NCBI GenBank assembly: GCA_035192965.1
Contig: CP136571.1
Location: forward strand, 3,056,501-3,120,500
Direction: 5' to 3'
From: Fuscovulum sp.
Lineage (GTDB): Bacteria; Pseudomonadota; Alphaproteobacteria; Rhodobacterales; Rhodobacteraceae
Length of the DNA: 64,000 bases
Shown here: piece by piece, positions 55,299-64,000 of the stretch
Layout of the letters: every line of letters starts with the position of its first letter
Numbering within the stretch: position 1 is the first letter of the stretch
Notes under the pieces: model-generated
What the model was told of the DNA's origin: nothing
Databases searched by the model: none
The model's input: only the letters and a program-made list of their open reading frames with translations
Made by a program: the position numbers and the translations under genes

Positions 55299-55426
55299 GG
55301 CAAAATTCTTCCCGAAGAATTTTGCCACCCCACCGCCCCAATACCGGGCGGACCGCCACCGCACCGGTAAATTCTTCCAGAAGAATTTACCGGCCCCCCG
55401 CAGAAAACTTTTCCGGAAAAGTTTTC
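55299..55426. repeat. Cluster of three short palindromes
   Basis: 55299-55326: arm GGCAAAATTCTTC (13 bp), centre CC. 55364-55393: arm CCGGTAAATTCTTC (14 bp), centre CA. 55403-55426: perfect palindrome with half GAAAACTTTTCC. The first two share the core AAATTCTTC-NN-GAAGAATTT; the third does not. They lie between the acyl-CoA dehydrogenase and PuuA-like genes, with GC-rich linker sequence between. Confidence 0.9.
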
Positions 55427-55509
55427 GGCGTTCCGCACTGTGCCGATCTGCACAAGTCTCTGTCGTTTTCAGGGATGACATGGCTGTTCTGGCGGCTAGG
55501 CTCAGGGCC

Positions 55510-56871
55510 ATGACACACGCGCATTCCATCCCCGAGCTTGATGCCTATCTGGCCGCCCACCCCGGCACCCGCTTTCTTGATGCGGTGATGTTCGATTTAT
55601 GCGGCACGGCCATCGGCAAACGCTATCCCATCCGCGATGCGGCAAAGGTTTGGTCCTCTGGCGTCGCCTTCTGCGCGGGCATTACCACGCTCGATGCGCT
55701 GGGGGCCTGCTGGGATGTCGAAGGCATCGGCTTCTCGGATGGTGACCCCGACGCGACCTCCTATCCGATCCCCGGTACGCTGGCCCCAGTTTCCTGGCAA
55801 GCCGACACAGCTCAGGTGCTGATCGCGCCCGCCCCGCCCGAAGGGCTGGCGCAATGGTGGTTCGATCCGCGAAGCATCCTTGCCAATGTCGTCGCGCGCT
55901 TTGCCGATCTGGGCCTGACGCCAGTGGTCGCCTGCGAGTTGGAATTCTACCTCGTCGATCCCGCCCGCGATGCGCAGGGCCGCATTGCCCCTGCACGCCC
56001 CGCAAAGTCCGGCCGTGCGCCGGAAGCGCCGCGCGTGCTGGCTTTTGACAAGCTTGACGAATGGGCCGGAGTGCTGGCCGAAATCGACGCCGCCTGCATC
56101 GCGCAAGACGTCCCCGCAGGGGCTGCTACCGCCGAATATGGCGGTGCGCAATTCGAAGTGAACCTCGGTCACCTGCCCGATCCCGTTCGCGCCGCCGATC
56201 ACGCCCTCATGCTGCGTCGCATCGTAAAGGGGGTGGCCGGCCGCCACGGGCTTGACGCCACCTTCATGTCAAAACCCTTTGCCGATCAGTCCGGGTCCGG
56301 CCTGCACATCCACCTCAGCCTCGTGGATGATCAGGGCCGCAATGTCTTTGATGATCGCCTGCCTACGGGCGACACCCTTCTTGGCCATGCCATCGCCGGG
56401 CTGCAAGCCACGACCCATGACGCCATGGCAATCTTTGCGCCCAACCTGAACGCCTATCGCCGCTTCGCGCCCAATCAGTTTGTTCCCGTCAACACGTCAT
56501 GGGGCACCAACAACCGCTCGGTCAGCTTCCGCATCCCGGCTGGCGGCGGCGCGGCGCGGCGGATCGAACACCGCATTGCGGGGGCCGAGGCGAACCCCTA
56601 TCTGGCGATGGCCGCCGTTCTGGCAGGCGTCCACCATGGGCTGGCACACCGCCTGTCCCCCACGCCCCCCTCCACCGGCAATGCAGGCGAAGAGGCTGAT
56701 CCCGCCATGCCCTTGAAGCTCTGGACAGCGCTGGATCGGCTGGAAAGCTCCGCCCTCATGGCCGAATACCTCGGCCCCCGCTACCCCGCCGCCTATGCCA
56801 CCATCAAGCGCGCGGAGTTCGAGGCGTTCATGGCCGATGTCCTGCCCCGCGAATATGACTGGTATCTGTGA
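55510..56871 (+). CDS. Glutamine synthetase-family protein, probable gamma-glutamylputrescine synthetase
   Basis: 453 residues. GS catalytic-domain motifs are visible: CELEFYLVD (metal Glu), AEYGGAQFEVNLGH, SGLHIHLSL (metal His), NRSVSFRIPAGGGAARRIEH and AGAEANPYLAMAAVLAG. It lacks the adenylylation loop of GlnA and has the N-terminal form of PuuA-like enzymes. It would join glutamate to putrescine or another amine. The next gene is a PuuB-like FAD oxidase, which supports the call. The start at 55510 was chosen; 55480 is also in frame. Confidence 0.82.
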   Translation: MTHAHSIPELDAYLAAHPGTRFLDAVMFDLCGTAIGKRYPIRDAAKVWSSGVAFCAGITTLDALGACWDVEGIGFSDGDPDATSYPIPGTLAPVSWQADTAQVLIAPAPPEGLAQWWFDPRSILANVVARFADLGLTPVVACELEFYLVDPARDAQGRIAPARPAKSGRAPEAPRVLAFDKLDEWAGVLAEIDAACIAQDVPAGAATAEYGGAQFEVNLGHLPDPVRAADHALMLRRIVKGVAGRHGLDATFMSKPFADQSGSGLHIHLSLVDDQGRNVFDDRLPTGDTLLGHAIAGLQATTHDAMAIFAPNLNAYRRFAPNQFVPVNTSWGTNNRSVSFRIPAGGGAARRIEHRIAGAEANPYLAMAAVLAGVHHGLAHRLSPTPPSTGNAGEEADPAMPLKLWTALDRLESSALMAEYLGPRYPAAYATIKRAEFEAFMADVLPREYDWYL

Positions 56872-56880
56872 GATGCACCG

Positions 56881-58263
56881 ATGACCCAACCAACCCGCAT
56901 CGGCGGCATCTCCTTCTGGTATGCCGATATCGGCCTGCCCAAAACCCGCCGCGCGCCGCTGGCGGGCGACACCAAAGCTGACGTCTGCATCATCGGCGCG
57001 GGCTACACTGGGCTGTGGTCGGCCTATTACCTTAAAAAGGCCGATCCCGGCCTGAATATTGTCATCTGCGAAAAGGATTTCGCGGGTTTCGGCGCGTCGG
57101 GCCGCAATGGCGGCTGGCTGACAGGCGGCTTTGCCTGGAACCACGACCGCTACCTTGCAACCTCGGATGAGGCATCCGTCCGCGCCATGGTGCAGGCCAT
57201 GAACGGCACCGTGGACGAGATCATCCGCGTGGCAGGGGTCGAGGGGATCGAGGCGGACATCCTGCGCACGGATGAGTTGATGGTCGCCACCACCCCGGCC
57301 CAACTGGCGCGGTGTGAGGCCGAGGTCGCCCACCGCCGCCACTGGGGCGAGGATCGCGTCCACATGATCGGTGCAGGCCAGACCGCGAGCCGCGTGAACA
57401 TTCCCGGCGTTCTGGGCGCGATGGTCGTGGGCGGCGTGGCCCGCGTGCAGCCCGCCAAACTGGTCCGGGGTCTGGCGCAGATCGTCGAGGCGATGGGCGT
57501 CCGCCTGTGCGAGGAAACAGAGGTCACCGCCATCGCCCCCGGCCGCGTCACCACCAAACGCGGCACCGTCACCGCCCACACCATCCTGCGCTGCACGGAA
57601 GGCTTCACCGCCACCCTGCCGGGGCTGAAACGCGAATGGCTCCCGCTCAATTCCGCGCAGATCGCGACTGAACCCCTGCCGCCCGAAGTCTGGGCAGAGA
57701 TCGGCTGGCACGGCCATGAAATCCTTGGCGATTTCGCCAATGCCTATTGCTATTGCCAACGCACGCGCGAAGGCCGCATCACCGTAGGCGCACGGGGCGT
57801 GCCCTATCGCTTTGGCTCGGCCATCGACAATTCCGGTGCGCCAGATCCTGAAACGATCCGCCGCCTGACCGCCATCCTGCACACTCATTTCCCGGCCACC
57901 AAACGCTATCGCATCGACCACGCCTGGTGCGGCGTGATCGGCGTGCCGCGCGACTGGTGCACGACGGCGGGGCTGGACCCGGTCACCCGTATCGGCTGGG
58001 CCGGGGGCTATGTGGGGGTGGGCGTCTCAACCTCCAACCTCTCCGGCCGCACGCTGACGGACCTTACCCTAGACCGTGAAACCGACCTTACCCGCCTGCC
58101 CTGGGTCAACCGTCGGGTGCGCAAATGGGAACCCGAACCGCTGCGCTGGCTCGGGGTGCACGGGATGTATGGCCTCTACGGTATGGCCGACCGGCGCGAG
58201 ATTGCCCGACAAGGCCCGCCCTCACGGCTGGCGAAATTCGGCAACTGGCTGACGGGGCGCTGA
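56881..58263 (+). CDS. FAD-dependent amine oxidoreductase, gamma-glutamylputrescine oxidase-like
   Basis: 460 residues of the DAO superfamily. The FAD-binding loop IIGAGYTGLWSAYYLKKADP (GAGYTG at 39-44) is followed by DFAGFGASGRNGGWLTGGFA. The C-terminal FAD segment is GWAGGYVGVGVSTSNLSGRT. It lies 9 bp after the PuuA-like gene and so probably oxidises its product, releasing ammonia and an aldehyde. The substrate is inferred from context only. The stop is followed directly by gph. Confidence 0.85.
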   Translation: MTQPTRIGGISFWYADIGLPKTRRAPLAGDTKADVCIIGAGYTGLWSAYYLKKADPGLNIVICEKDFAGFGASGRNGGWLTGGFAWNHDRYLATSDEASVRAMVQAMNGTVDEIIRVAGVEGIEADILRTDELMVATTPAQLARCEAEVAHRRHWGEDRVHMIGAGQTASRVNIPGVLGAMVVGGVARVQPAKLVRGLAQIVEAMGVRLCEETEVTAIAPGRVTTKRGTVTAHTILRCTEGFTATLPGLKREWLPLNSAQIATEPLPPEVWAEIGWHGHEILGDFANAYCYCQRTREGRITVGARGVPYRFGSAIDNSGAPDPETIRRLTAILHTHFPATKRYRIDHAWCGVIGVPRDWCTTAGLDPVTRIGWAGGYVGVGVSTSNLSGRTLTDLTLDRETDLTRLPWVNRRVRKWEPEPLRWLGVHGMYGLYGMADRREIARQGPPSRLAKFGNWLTGR

Positions 58264-58917
58264 ATGACCCGCGCCCTGATCTTCGATCTTGACGGCACGC
58301 TCGTCGATAGCGCCCCCGACATTCACGCCGGGGTCAACGCCCTGCTGGCCGAAGACGGCCACGCCCCCCTGTCATTTGAAACTGTGCGCGGCTTCATTGG
58401 GGGCGGCGTGCCGATCCTGATCACCCGTGTGATCCACGCCCTCGGCTTGCCCGACGATTCCGCCCGCCACGCCGATCTCTGCGCCCGCTTCATCGAAGGG
58501 TATGAACATGATCCCGGCGGGTTGACCCGCCCCTATCCGGGGGTGGAAGCCGCGCTGGATGCCATCGACCTGCCTATGGGCCTTTGCACCAACAAACCCG
58601 AAGGCCCGACCCGCGCGCTGCTGGCGCATCTGGGCTGGACGCATCGCTTTCCGATGCTGGTCTGCGGCGATACGCTGCCCGTGCGCAAACCCGATCCCGC
58701 GCCGCTGCACCACGCCGTGGCCGCCATCGGCGGTGGCCCTGTCTGGTTCGTGGGTGACAGCGAAGTGGATGCCGAAACCGCACAGCGCGCCGCCGTGCCG
58801 CTTCTGCTTTTCACCCAAGGATATCGCAAAACGCCGCTGGCAGACCTGCCGCATCACGCCGCCTTTGACCATTGGGCCGACTTTCCCACCCTGCTGCGCC
58901 CCCAAAACGATTTCTGA
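58264..58917 (+). CDS. gph: Phosphoglycolate phosphatase
   Basis: 217 residues, HAD superfamily. Motif I is LIFDLDGTLVDSAPD (Asp8, Asp10), motif II LCTNKP, motif III KPDPAPL, and motif IV WFVGDSEVDAETA. The cap-domain placement and FIGGGVPILITR are typical of Gph. It removes 2-phosphoglycolate made during DNA repair or by Rubisco oxygenation. The start touches the stop of the oxidoreductase gene. The stop codon lies inside the first palindrome of the next cluster. Confidence 0.9.
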   Translation: MTRALIFDLDGTLVDSAPDIHAGVNALLAEDGHAPLSFETVRGFIGGGVPILITRVIHALGLPDDSARHADLCARFIEGYEHDPGGLTRPYPGVEAALDAIDLPMGLCTNKPEGPTRALLAHLGWTHRFPMLVCGDTLPVRKPDPAPLHHAVAAIGGGPVWFVGDSEVDAETAQRAAVPLLLFTQGYRKTPLADLPHHAAFDHWADFPTLLRPQNDF

Positions 58918-59042
58918 CGCAGAAATCGCGCCGAAATCTGACACAGATTTCGATCACCCCGAAACGCGCACATCAAAAAGGGGCCACCGGCCCCTTAAAA
59001 TTCTGCGTCAGAATTTTCCGCGAAATTTGCGTAAAATTTCGC
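58908..59042. repeat. Cluster of five short palindromes, three with CTG-NNN-CAG centre
   Basis: 58908-58928: arm CGATTTCTG, centre ACG. 58932-58952: arm CGAAATCTG, centre ACA. 58978-58996: arm AAGGGGCC, centre ACC, terminator-like. 58997-59017: arm AAAATTCTG, centre CGT. 59020-59042: arm GCGAAATTT, centre of 5 nt. Units one, two and four share CTG-NNN-CAG although their outer arms differ. The cluster overlaps the gph stop and nearly reaches the stop of the convergent VOC gene. Confidence 0.9.
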
Positions 59043-59044
59043 CG

Positions 59045-59725
59045 TCAGACCACCGTCACCCGCAGCCCATCCGGCCCCTGCCGCAGTCCCGGCACCAATG
59101 CCGAACCTTCCAGCCTGATCCCACGCCACAGCGCAGCCTCGGCAAAATCCGCAACCCTCCCGCGCAGCGCGGGCGGCTCATACAGTTCCACGATAGATGC
59201 CCCCAGCCCAAGGAAACGCACCCGCGTCACCCCGTCATCCCGCAGCAGATCATTCGCCGCCATCTGCGCAAATCCCAGCCCCAGAAAGAACGCCTCGGTC
59301 GCCGCAAGATCGGTGCAGGGAATGCCCAGATGATCATGCCCGGGCAAGCCATCGCGGACCGGGCCGCCCAGACGCGCGCAAAGCTCGATCCGCGCCCCTT
59401 CCGGCCCCTGCAGGAACACATAGCGCACACCCGTGCCCCAGAATTCGGCAATCTCGCGCGGGCCATTGGGCGTCGTCGCCTCCAGCCGCGCACCGCGCGC
59501 GATCAAGGAGGCCAGCGCCGCATCCACATCCCTCACCGCCAGCGCCAGATGGTCGATCCGGCCATGCCCGGCGGGGCTGTCCGCCGCCACCAGAGCGACC
59601 GCCTGATCCCCCAGCCGCAGCAGCGCCTCATCGCCGGAAAAGCCGAACACGTCACGCAGCATCGCCGCTGCGGCGGCCATGTCGGTTACCGCCAGTTCGG
59701 GGATCAATGTCATCACTGCGGCCAT
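59045..59725 (-). CDS. VOC (glyoxalase-like) family protein with two domains
   Basis: 226 residues with two vicinal-oxygen-chelate modules. The first begins LIPELAVTDMAAAAAMLRDV with GRIDHLALAVRDVDAALASL. The second is GHDHLGIPCTDLAATEAFFL with SIVELYEPPA. Metal-ligand-type His and Glu are present (IDHLAL, HDHLGI, IVELYE). The start at ATG 59725 follows GGGGAGAC. The substrate is unknown; the sequence fits glyoxalase, dioxygenase or drug-binding relatives equally. Confidence 0.88.
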   Translation of the reverse strand: MAAVMTLIPELAVTDMAAAAAMLRDVFGFSGDEALLRLGDQAVALVAADSPAGHGRIDHLALAVRDVDAALASLIARGARLEATTPNGPREIAEFWGTGVRYVFLQGPEGARIELCARLGGPVRDGLPGHDHLGIPCTDLAATEAFFLGLGFAQMAANDLLRDDGVTRVRFLGLGASIVELYEPPALRGRVADFAEAALWRGIRLEGSALVPGLRQGPDGLRVTVV

Positions 59726-59966
59726 GTCTCCCCCCGTTCGCACCTGGACCCATCACCCTTCGCCTGTGGCAGATGCGCGGGCCGCAATCAATATGCGATG
59801 GCGCATTTTGCGGCGAAGAAACCGCAATGCTGCACGGTAACGTTCAATTTCCCTCCACCTTTCTTGACTTTGGCCATCCATAGGTGAATGCAGGGTTCAG
59901 CAATTTTAATAGACGACCATTTCACCGCAACGTCTGGTCGCCCATTCCGCGCAAAGGCCCATTCCC

Positions 59967-61091
59967 ATGGTCAAACGTCTCATCATCGCGATCATCCTGC
60001 TTGGCGCCATCGGCGGCGGTCTCGTCTGGTTCAACATGTTCCGCGACAACATGATCACCCAGATCTTCGCCAACATGCCGCAACAGCCCGCCACCGTGTC
60101 GACGGTCGAAGCAAAGCCCGTCACCTGGACCCCGGTGATCGAGGCGATCGGAACCGTCAATGCCGCACAGGGCGTGGACCTGACCGTGGAAAGCGCGGGT
60201 GTGGTGAAAGAGATCCTGTTCCAGCCCAACACGACGGTTGAGGCAGGCGCCCTTCTCCTGCGGCTCGATGATGTGGTGCAGACCGCGGATGTCGAGGCTG
60301 CGCGTACCCAGGCCGAACTGGAACGCGGCAATCTCGCCCGCGCACAGGATCTGACGCGCCGGGGTGTCACCACCAATGTCTCGCTCGACCAGACTCAGGC
60401 CGCAGCGCAGGCCGCCGAGGCGCAGCTTGCCCGCGCCAATGCCGTGCTGGAACAGCGCCAGCTGGCCGCGCCCTTCGCTGGCACCATAGGCCTGCCGCGT
60501 GTCGATCTGGGCCAGTACGTCGCGCCCGGAACCATCGTAGCCACACTGCAGGATATCTCGTCCATGCGGGTGGATTTCAGCCTGCCGGAACAGGATCTGC
60601 CGCTGCTGTCCATCGGGCAGAAGATCGAAGTGCAGATTGAAGGTCTGGATGAAACCTTCCCGGGCGAGCTGACGGGGATCGATCCCCGCGTCGACCCCGC
60701 AACCCGCCTTGTCGCGCTGCGCGGGTCCATCACCAATGCCCAAGGAAAGCTGACCCCCGGCCAGTTCGTCCGCATTCAGGTGGGCTTGCCCGCCGAAGAA
60801 GGCGTCATCGCCCTGCCCCAGACAGCGCTCTCCACCAGCCTTTATGGTGACTACGTCTATCTTGTCCGCCCCTCGGAAGAGGATGCCGAAAAGCTTGTCG
60901 TGGCTCAGGTCTTCGTCAAACCCGGCCGCCGTTCAGGCGGCGTGGTGGAAATCGCCGAGGGCGTGGCCTCCGGTGATCAGGTCGTCAGCGCAGGCCAGAA
61001 CCGCCTGAGCAATGGCCAGCCTGCCATCGTTGACAACGCGGTCAACCCCGCCGCCGCCGCAACTGGCCCTGCTGTCGGAGCAGATCAATGA
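59967..61091 (+). CDS. RND efflux periplasmic adaptor (membrane fusion protein)
   Basis: 374 residues. An N-terminal membrane anchor (MVKRLIIAIILLGAIGGGLV) is followed by a lipoyl half-motif (VNAAQGVDLTVESAGVVKEI), an alpha-helical hairpin (ADVEAARTQAELERGNLARA) and a second lipoyl half plus beta-barrel (LAAPFAGTIGLPRVDLGQYV). It bridges the inner-membrane pump and an outer-membrane channel. It overlaps the pump gene by ATGA. No outer-membrane factor gene is visible before the window ends. The 59726-59966 gap holds its promoter, but I see no clear -35/-10 pair there. Confidence 0.94.
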   Translation: MVKRLIIAIILLGAIGGGLVWFNMFRDNMITQIFANMPQQPATVSTVEAKPVTWTPVIEAIGTVNAAQGVDLTVESAGVVKEILFQPNTTVEAGALLLRLDDVVQTADVEAARTQAELERGNLARAQDLTRRGVTTNVSLDQTQAAAQAAEAQLARANAVLEQRQLAAPFAGTIGLPRVDLGQYVAPGTIVATLQDISSMRVDFSLPEQDLPLLSIGQKIEVQIEGLDETFPGELTGIDPRVDPATRLVALRGSITNAQGKLTPGQFVRIQVGLPAEEGVIALPQTALSTSLYGDYVYLVRPSEEDAEKLVVAQVFVKPGRRSGGVVEIAEGVASGDQVVSAGQNRLSNGQPAIVDNAVNPAAAATGPAVGADQ

Positions 61092-64000
61092 GCCCGTCAG
61101 ACATCTTCATCAAGCGCCCGGTCCTCTCTACCGTCCTTGGCCTGCTGATCCTGCTTCTGGGCCTGCAAGGGTTCTTCAACCTGCAAATCCGGGAATACCC
61201 CGAGGTGGAGGAAACGGTGGTCACCATCACCACCGTCTATCCAGGCGCGGCGCCCGACCTTATTCAGGGCTTCATCACCGCCCCCATCGCCGCCGCCGTG
61301 GCGACGACCGAGAATGTCGATTACATCACCTCTACCTCCTCGCCTTCCGCCTCCACCGTCACGGTGAACATGCGCCTGGGGGCCAACCCCGACGTGGCGC
61401 TGACAGAAGTGATGTCCAAGGTGCAGCAGGTGCGGTCCCGCCTGCCCGCCGAGGCCGAGGATCCCACCATCGTCAAAGGCACGGGGATGACCTTCGCCAC
61501 CATGTATCTGGCGATGCAGAACCCCAATATGACATCGGAACAGGTCACCGAATACATCGAACGCGTGATCCGCCCCCGCATGTCCACCATCCCCGGCGTG
61601 GCCGAAATCCAGGTGCTGGGCGGGCAGACCTATGCCATGCGCATCTGGATCGACCCGATCCGCCTTGCTGGCCGTGGCCTGACCGCGGCCGAGGTGCTGG
61701 GTGCCGTGAACAACGCCAACTTCCTTGCCGCTCCGGGCAAGACCAAGGGCGAATTCACCGCCTATTCCATCACCATGGAAACCACCCTCCAAACGCCCGA
61801 GGCTTTCGCCGCCCTGCCCATTTCCGGCACGGGTGATGATGTCGTCCGTCTGGCCGATGTGGCGCGGGTGGAATTGGCGGCCGAGTCCACAGACACGATC
61901 GTGAACTTCAACGGCGAACCCGGCACCTTCATCGGCGTCTTCCCCACCCCGGGGGCGAACCCGCTGGACATGTCCACCGCCGTTCTGGCCGAACTGCCCA
62001 TCATCCAGTCCAGCCTGCCGCAGGGCATGAGCATGACGCTGATGTATGACGCGACAGAGCAGATCAGCGCCTCGATCAACGAAGTGTTCAAGACAATCGC
62101 CGAGGCGGTCGCCATCGTCATCGTGATCATCCTGCTGTTCTTGGGCTCTTTCCGGTCGGTGCTGATGCCCGTGGTCACGATCCCGCTGTCCCTTCTGGGC
62201 GTGCTTTTCGTGCTCTACCTGTTCGGCTATTCGATCAACCTTCTGTCCCTGCTTGCCATGGTTCTGGCCATCGGCCTTGTGGTGGATGATGCCATCGTCG
62301 TTGTGGAAAACATCCACCGCCATATCGAGGAAGGCTTCCGCCCGATTCAGGCCGCCTTCATGGGGATGAAGGAAATCTACGGCGCGGTTGTCGCCATGAC
62401 GATCACCCTCGCCGCCGTCTTTGCGCCGCTTGCCTTTACCGGCGGCCTGACCGGATCGCTGTTTCGCGAATTCGCCGTCACGCTGGCCGGCGCGGTGATC
62501 ATTTCCGGCATCGTGGCCGTGACGATCACCCCCATGATGTCGGCCCGCCTCCTGCAAAAGGGCAACCACTCCCGCTTCCAGATCGCCGTCGACCGCGCCT
62601 TCGACAGGCTGGCAGGCTGGTATGAACGCCGCGTCAACGGCTCGCTCGACTATCGCGCCATCACCATCCTGATGGTCGTCGTTCTGGCCGGGCTGACGGG
62701 GTATCTGTTCACCAAAACCTCAACCGAGCTTGCCCCGGAAGAGGATTCCGGCGCGCTTTTCGCCTTCGTCAACGCGCCGCCCTATGCCACGTCCGAATAC
62801 ACCCGCACCTATATCGACCAGATGCGCGAACTCACGAAGGACCTGCCCGAGCTGTCGGCCAACTTCTCCATCGTGGGGTTTGGCGGGGCCACGAATTCCG
62901 GCATCGCGCTCTGGGCCTTCAAGGACTGGTCCGAACGGGATCGGTCACAGGCCGAACTGCAAGCTGATCTTCAAGGCAAGATCAGCGCCGTCGCCGGGGT
63001 GCAGGCTTTTGTCTTCGCGCCCCCCTCGCTGCCCGGTGCGGGCGGTGGCCTGCCCATTAGCGTGATCCTGCAATCCACTGGACCTTCCGACCGCATCTTC
63101 GAAGTGGCCGAAGAGATCAAGGCCGCAGCACAGGCCTCGGGCCGCTTCATCGTGGTGCAGAACTCGTTGTCCTACAACTCCACACAGATCACGATGAAGA
63201 TTGACCGCGAACGCGCCGCCGCACTGAACCTGCCCGCGCGCGACATCGGCACGACGTTGGGGTTGCTCGTTGGTGGCGGGGCCGTCGCGCAATTCGACCG
63301 CGACAGCAACAGCTATGATGTGATCATGCAGGTGCCCGAGGAATACCGAAACAACCCCGAACGGCTGACCGATTTCTTCATCCGTTCCGCCAGCGGCCAG
63401 ATGGTGCCGCTCTCGGCAGTGGTGACAGTGGAAACCAAGGTCGCCCCCAGCGCCATCGAACAGTTCAACCAGCTCAACTCCACCACCATCAGCGCGCTGC
63501 CCATCCCCGGTGTCTCTACCGGCGATGCCCTGCAGGTGATCGTGGATGAGGCGGAAAAGGTCATGCCCGACGGGTTCTTCATCGACTATTCCGGCCAATC
63601 CCGGCTCGAGGTGACGGAAGGCAACACGATCCTGCTGGCTTTTGGCCTTGCCGTGGTGGTGATCTACCTCGTGCTGGCCGCGCAGTTCGAAAGCTTCCGC
63701 GATCCGCTCATCATCATGATGTCGGTGCCCCTGTCGATCTTCGGGGCCATCGTGCCGCTGAACCTCGGCCTTGGCACGCTGAACATCTACACGCAGGTGG
63801 GGCTGATCACCCTGATCGGGCTGATCACCAAACACGGCATCCTGCTGGTGGAATTTGCCAATCAGGCCCGCCGCGAACGCGGCCTGTCCGCGCGTGAGGC
63901 CATCGTCGCCGCCGCCAAAACCCGCTTGCGGCCGATCCTGATGACAACCGCCGCCATGGCACTGGGGGTGATCCCGCTCATCATCGCCGATGGCGCAGGC
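61088..64000 (+). CDS. RND multidrug efflux permease (HAE1 family), 3' end cut by window edge
   Basis: 971 residues present. Proton-driven inner-membrane pump of the AcrB/MexF type. TM1 is at about 12-28. The TM4 region carries the proton-relay Asp pair in AIGLVVDDAIVVVENIHRHI. Periplasmic loops include GQTYAMRIWIDPIRLAGRGL, and LVLAAQFESFRDPLIIMMSV and GLITLIGLITKHGILLVEFA are also typical. Overlap with the adaptor gene (ATGA) shows an operon. The substrate cannot be read from sequence. Confidence 0.95.
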   Translation, partial: MSPSDIFIKRPVLSTVLGLLILLLGLQGFFNLQIREYPEVEETVVTITTVYPGAAPDLIQGFITAPIAAAVATTENVDYITSTSSPSASTVTVNMRLGANPDVALTEVMSKVQQVRSRLPAEAEDPTIVKGTGMTFATMYLAMQNPNMTSEQVTEYIERVIRPRMSTIPGVAEIQVLGGQTYAMRIWIDPIRLAGRGLTAAEVLGAVNNANFLAAPGKTKGEFTAYSITMETTLQTPEAFAALPISGTGDDVVRLADVARVELAAESTDTIVNFNGEPGTFIGVFPTPGANPLDMSTAVLAELPIIQSSLPQGMSMTLMYDATEQISASINEVFKTIAEAVAIVIVIILLFLGSFRSVLMPVVTIPLSLLGVLFVLYLFGYSINLLSLLAMVLAIGLVVDDAIVVVENIHRHIEEGFRPIQAAFMGMKEIYGAVVAMTITLAAVFAPLAFTGGLTGSLFREFAVTLAGAVIISGIVAVTITPMMSARLLQKGNHSRFQIAVDRAFDRLAGWYERRVNGSLDYRAITILMVVVLAGLTGYLFTKTSTELAPEEDSGALFAFVNAPPYATSEYTRTYIDQMRELTKDLPELSANFSIVGFGGATNSGIALWAFKDWSERDRSQAELQADLQGKISAVAGVQAFVFAPPSLPGAGGGLPISVILQSTGPSDRIFEVAEEIKAAAQASGRFIVVQNSLSYNSTQITMKIDRERAAALNLPARDIGTTLGLLVGGGAVAQFDRDSNSYDVIMQVPEEYRNNPERLTDFFIRSASGQMVPLSAVVTVETKVAPSAIEQFNQLNSTTISALPIPGVSTGDALQVIVDEAEKVMPDGFFIDYSGQSRLEVTEGNTILLAFGLAVVVIYLVLAAQFESFRDPLIIMMSVPLSIFGAIVPLNLGLGTLNIYTQVGLITLIGLITKHGILLVEFANQARRERGLSAREAIVAAAKTRLRPILMTTAAMALGVIPLIIADGAG

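Noticed and set aside
15699..59042. Possible CRISPR array or REP family for the palindrome clusters
   Set aside because: There are no constant repeats separated by spacers, and the units are not sequence copies, so neither CRISPR nor a classical REP family fits.

Overview
The window is GC-rich, densely coded chromosomal DNA from an alphaproteobacterium, most likely a Rhodobacterales/Rhodobacteraceae member. The evidence is the gene content and order: comEC divergent from gltX followed by gltA, cobS and cobT of the aerobic cobaltochelatase, BolA divergent from a J-domain protein, a small two-helix membrane protein before tRNA-Ile(CAU), a perfect CtrA-type box, and a speF-like leader on ornithine decarboxylase. 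Both window ends cut genes: comEC on the left and an RND pump on the right.

Layout. 1-12 kb: comEC (partial), gltX, gltA, then a minus-strand block with N-carbamoylputrescine amidase, a lone CoxL-type molybdenum hydroxylase subunit and ornithine decarboxylase, flanked by an Lrp regulator; then a TetR regulator divergent from two membrane-protein genes. 12-34 kb: housekeeping genes (valS, a HisC-like aminotransferase, gatB, a lytic transglycosylase-like lipoprotein, pepN, a sensor kinase, photolyase plus a DUF2256 protein, an ArsR/SRPBCC operon, malate synthase G, bolA, a J-domain protein, msrB, cobS). 34.3-41.6 kb: an accessory island between cobS and cobT. It holds an AT-rich orphan gene, an RTX calcium-binding protein gene and two generations of a duplicated pair of secreted-protein genes, one of them broken around the RTX gene. 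41.6-50.2 kb: cobT, an M24 aminopeptidase, sufE, rnd, purN-purM and tRNA-Ile. 50.2-64 kb: a NarL-type two-component system divergent from a small secreted protein with an exact internal 32-residue duplication, then a LysR regulator, a glutaryl-CoA-type dehydrogenase, a PuuA/PuuB-like pair, gph, a VOC protein and an RND efflux operon.

How the genes work together. Putrescine and polyamine metabolism recurs: AguB and ODC make putrescine, and the PuuA/PuuB-like pair probably breaks it down. Cobalamin synthesis (CobS/CobT), purine synthesis (PurM/PurN) and the glyoxylate shunt (GltA plus malate synthase G) are also represented.

The most unusual non-coding signal is a set of clustered short palindromes in gene borders (15.7, 26.8, 55.3-55.4 and 58.9-59.0 kb). 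Each palindrome has a different stem sequence but the same architecture, and one group shares a CTG-NNN-CAG centre. A 192-bp intergenic element bounded by 38-nt inverted arms lies downstream of malate synthase G. The best candidate for something undescribed is the B-A gene pair with its RTX gene at 36.3-40.4 kb, followed by the palindrome clusters and the repeat protein next to the two-component system.
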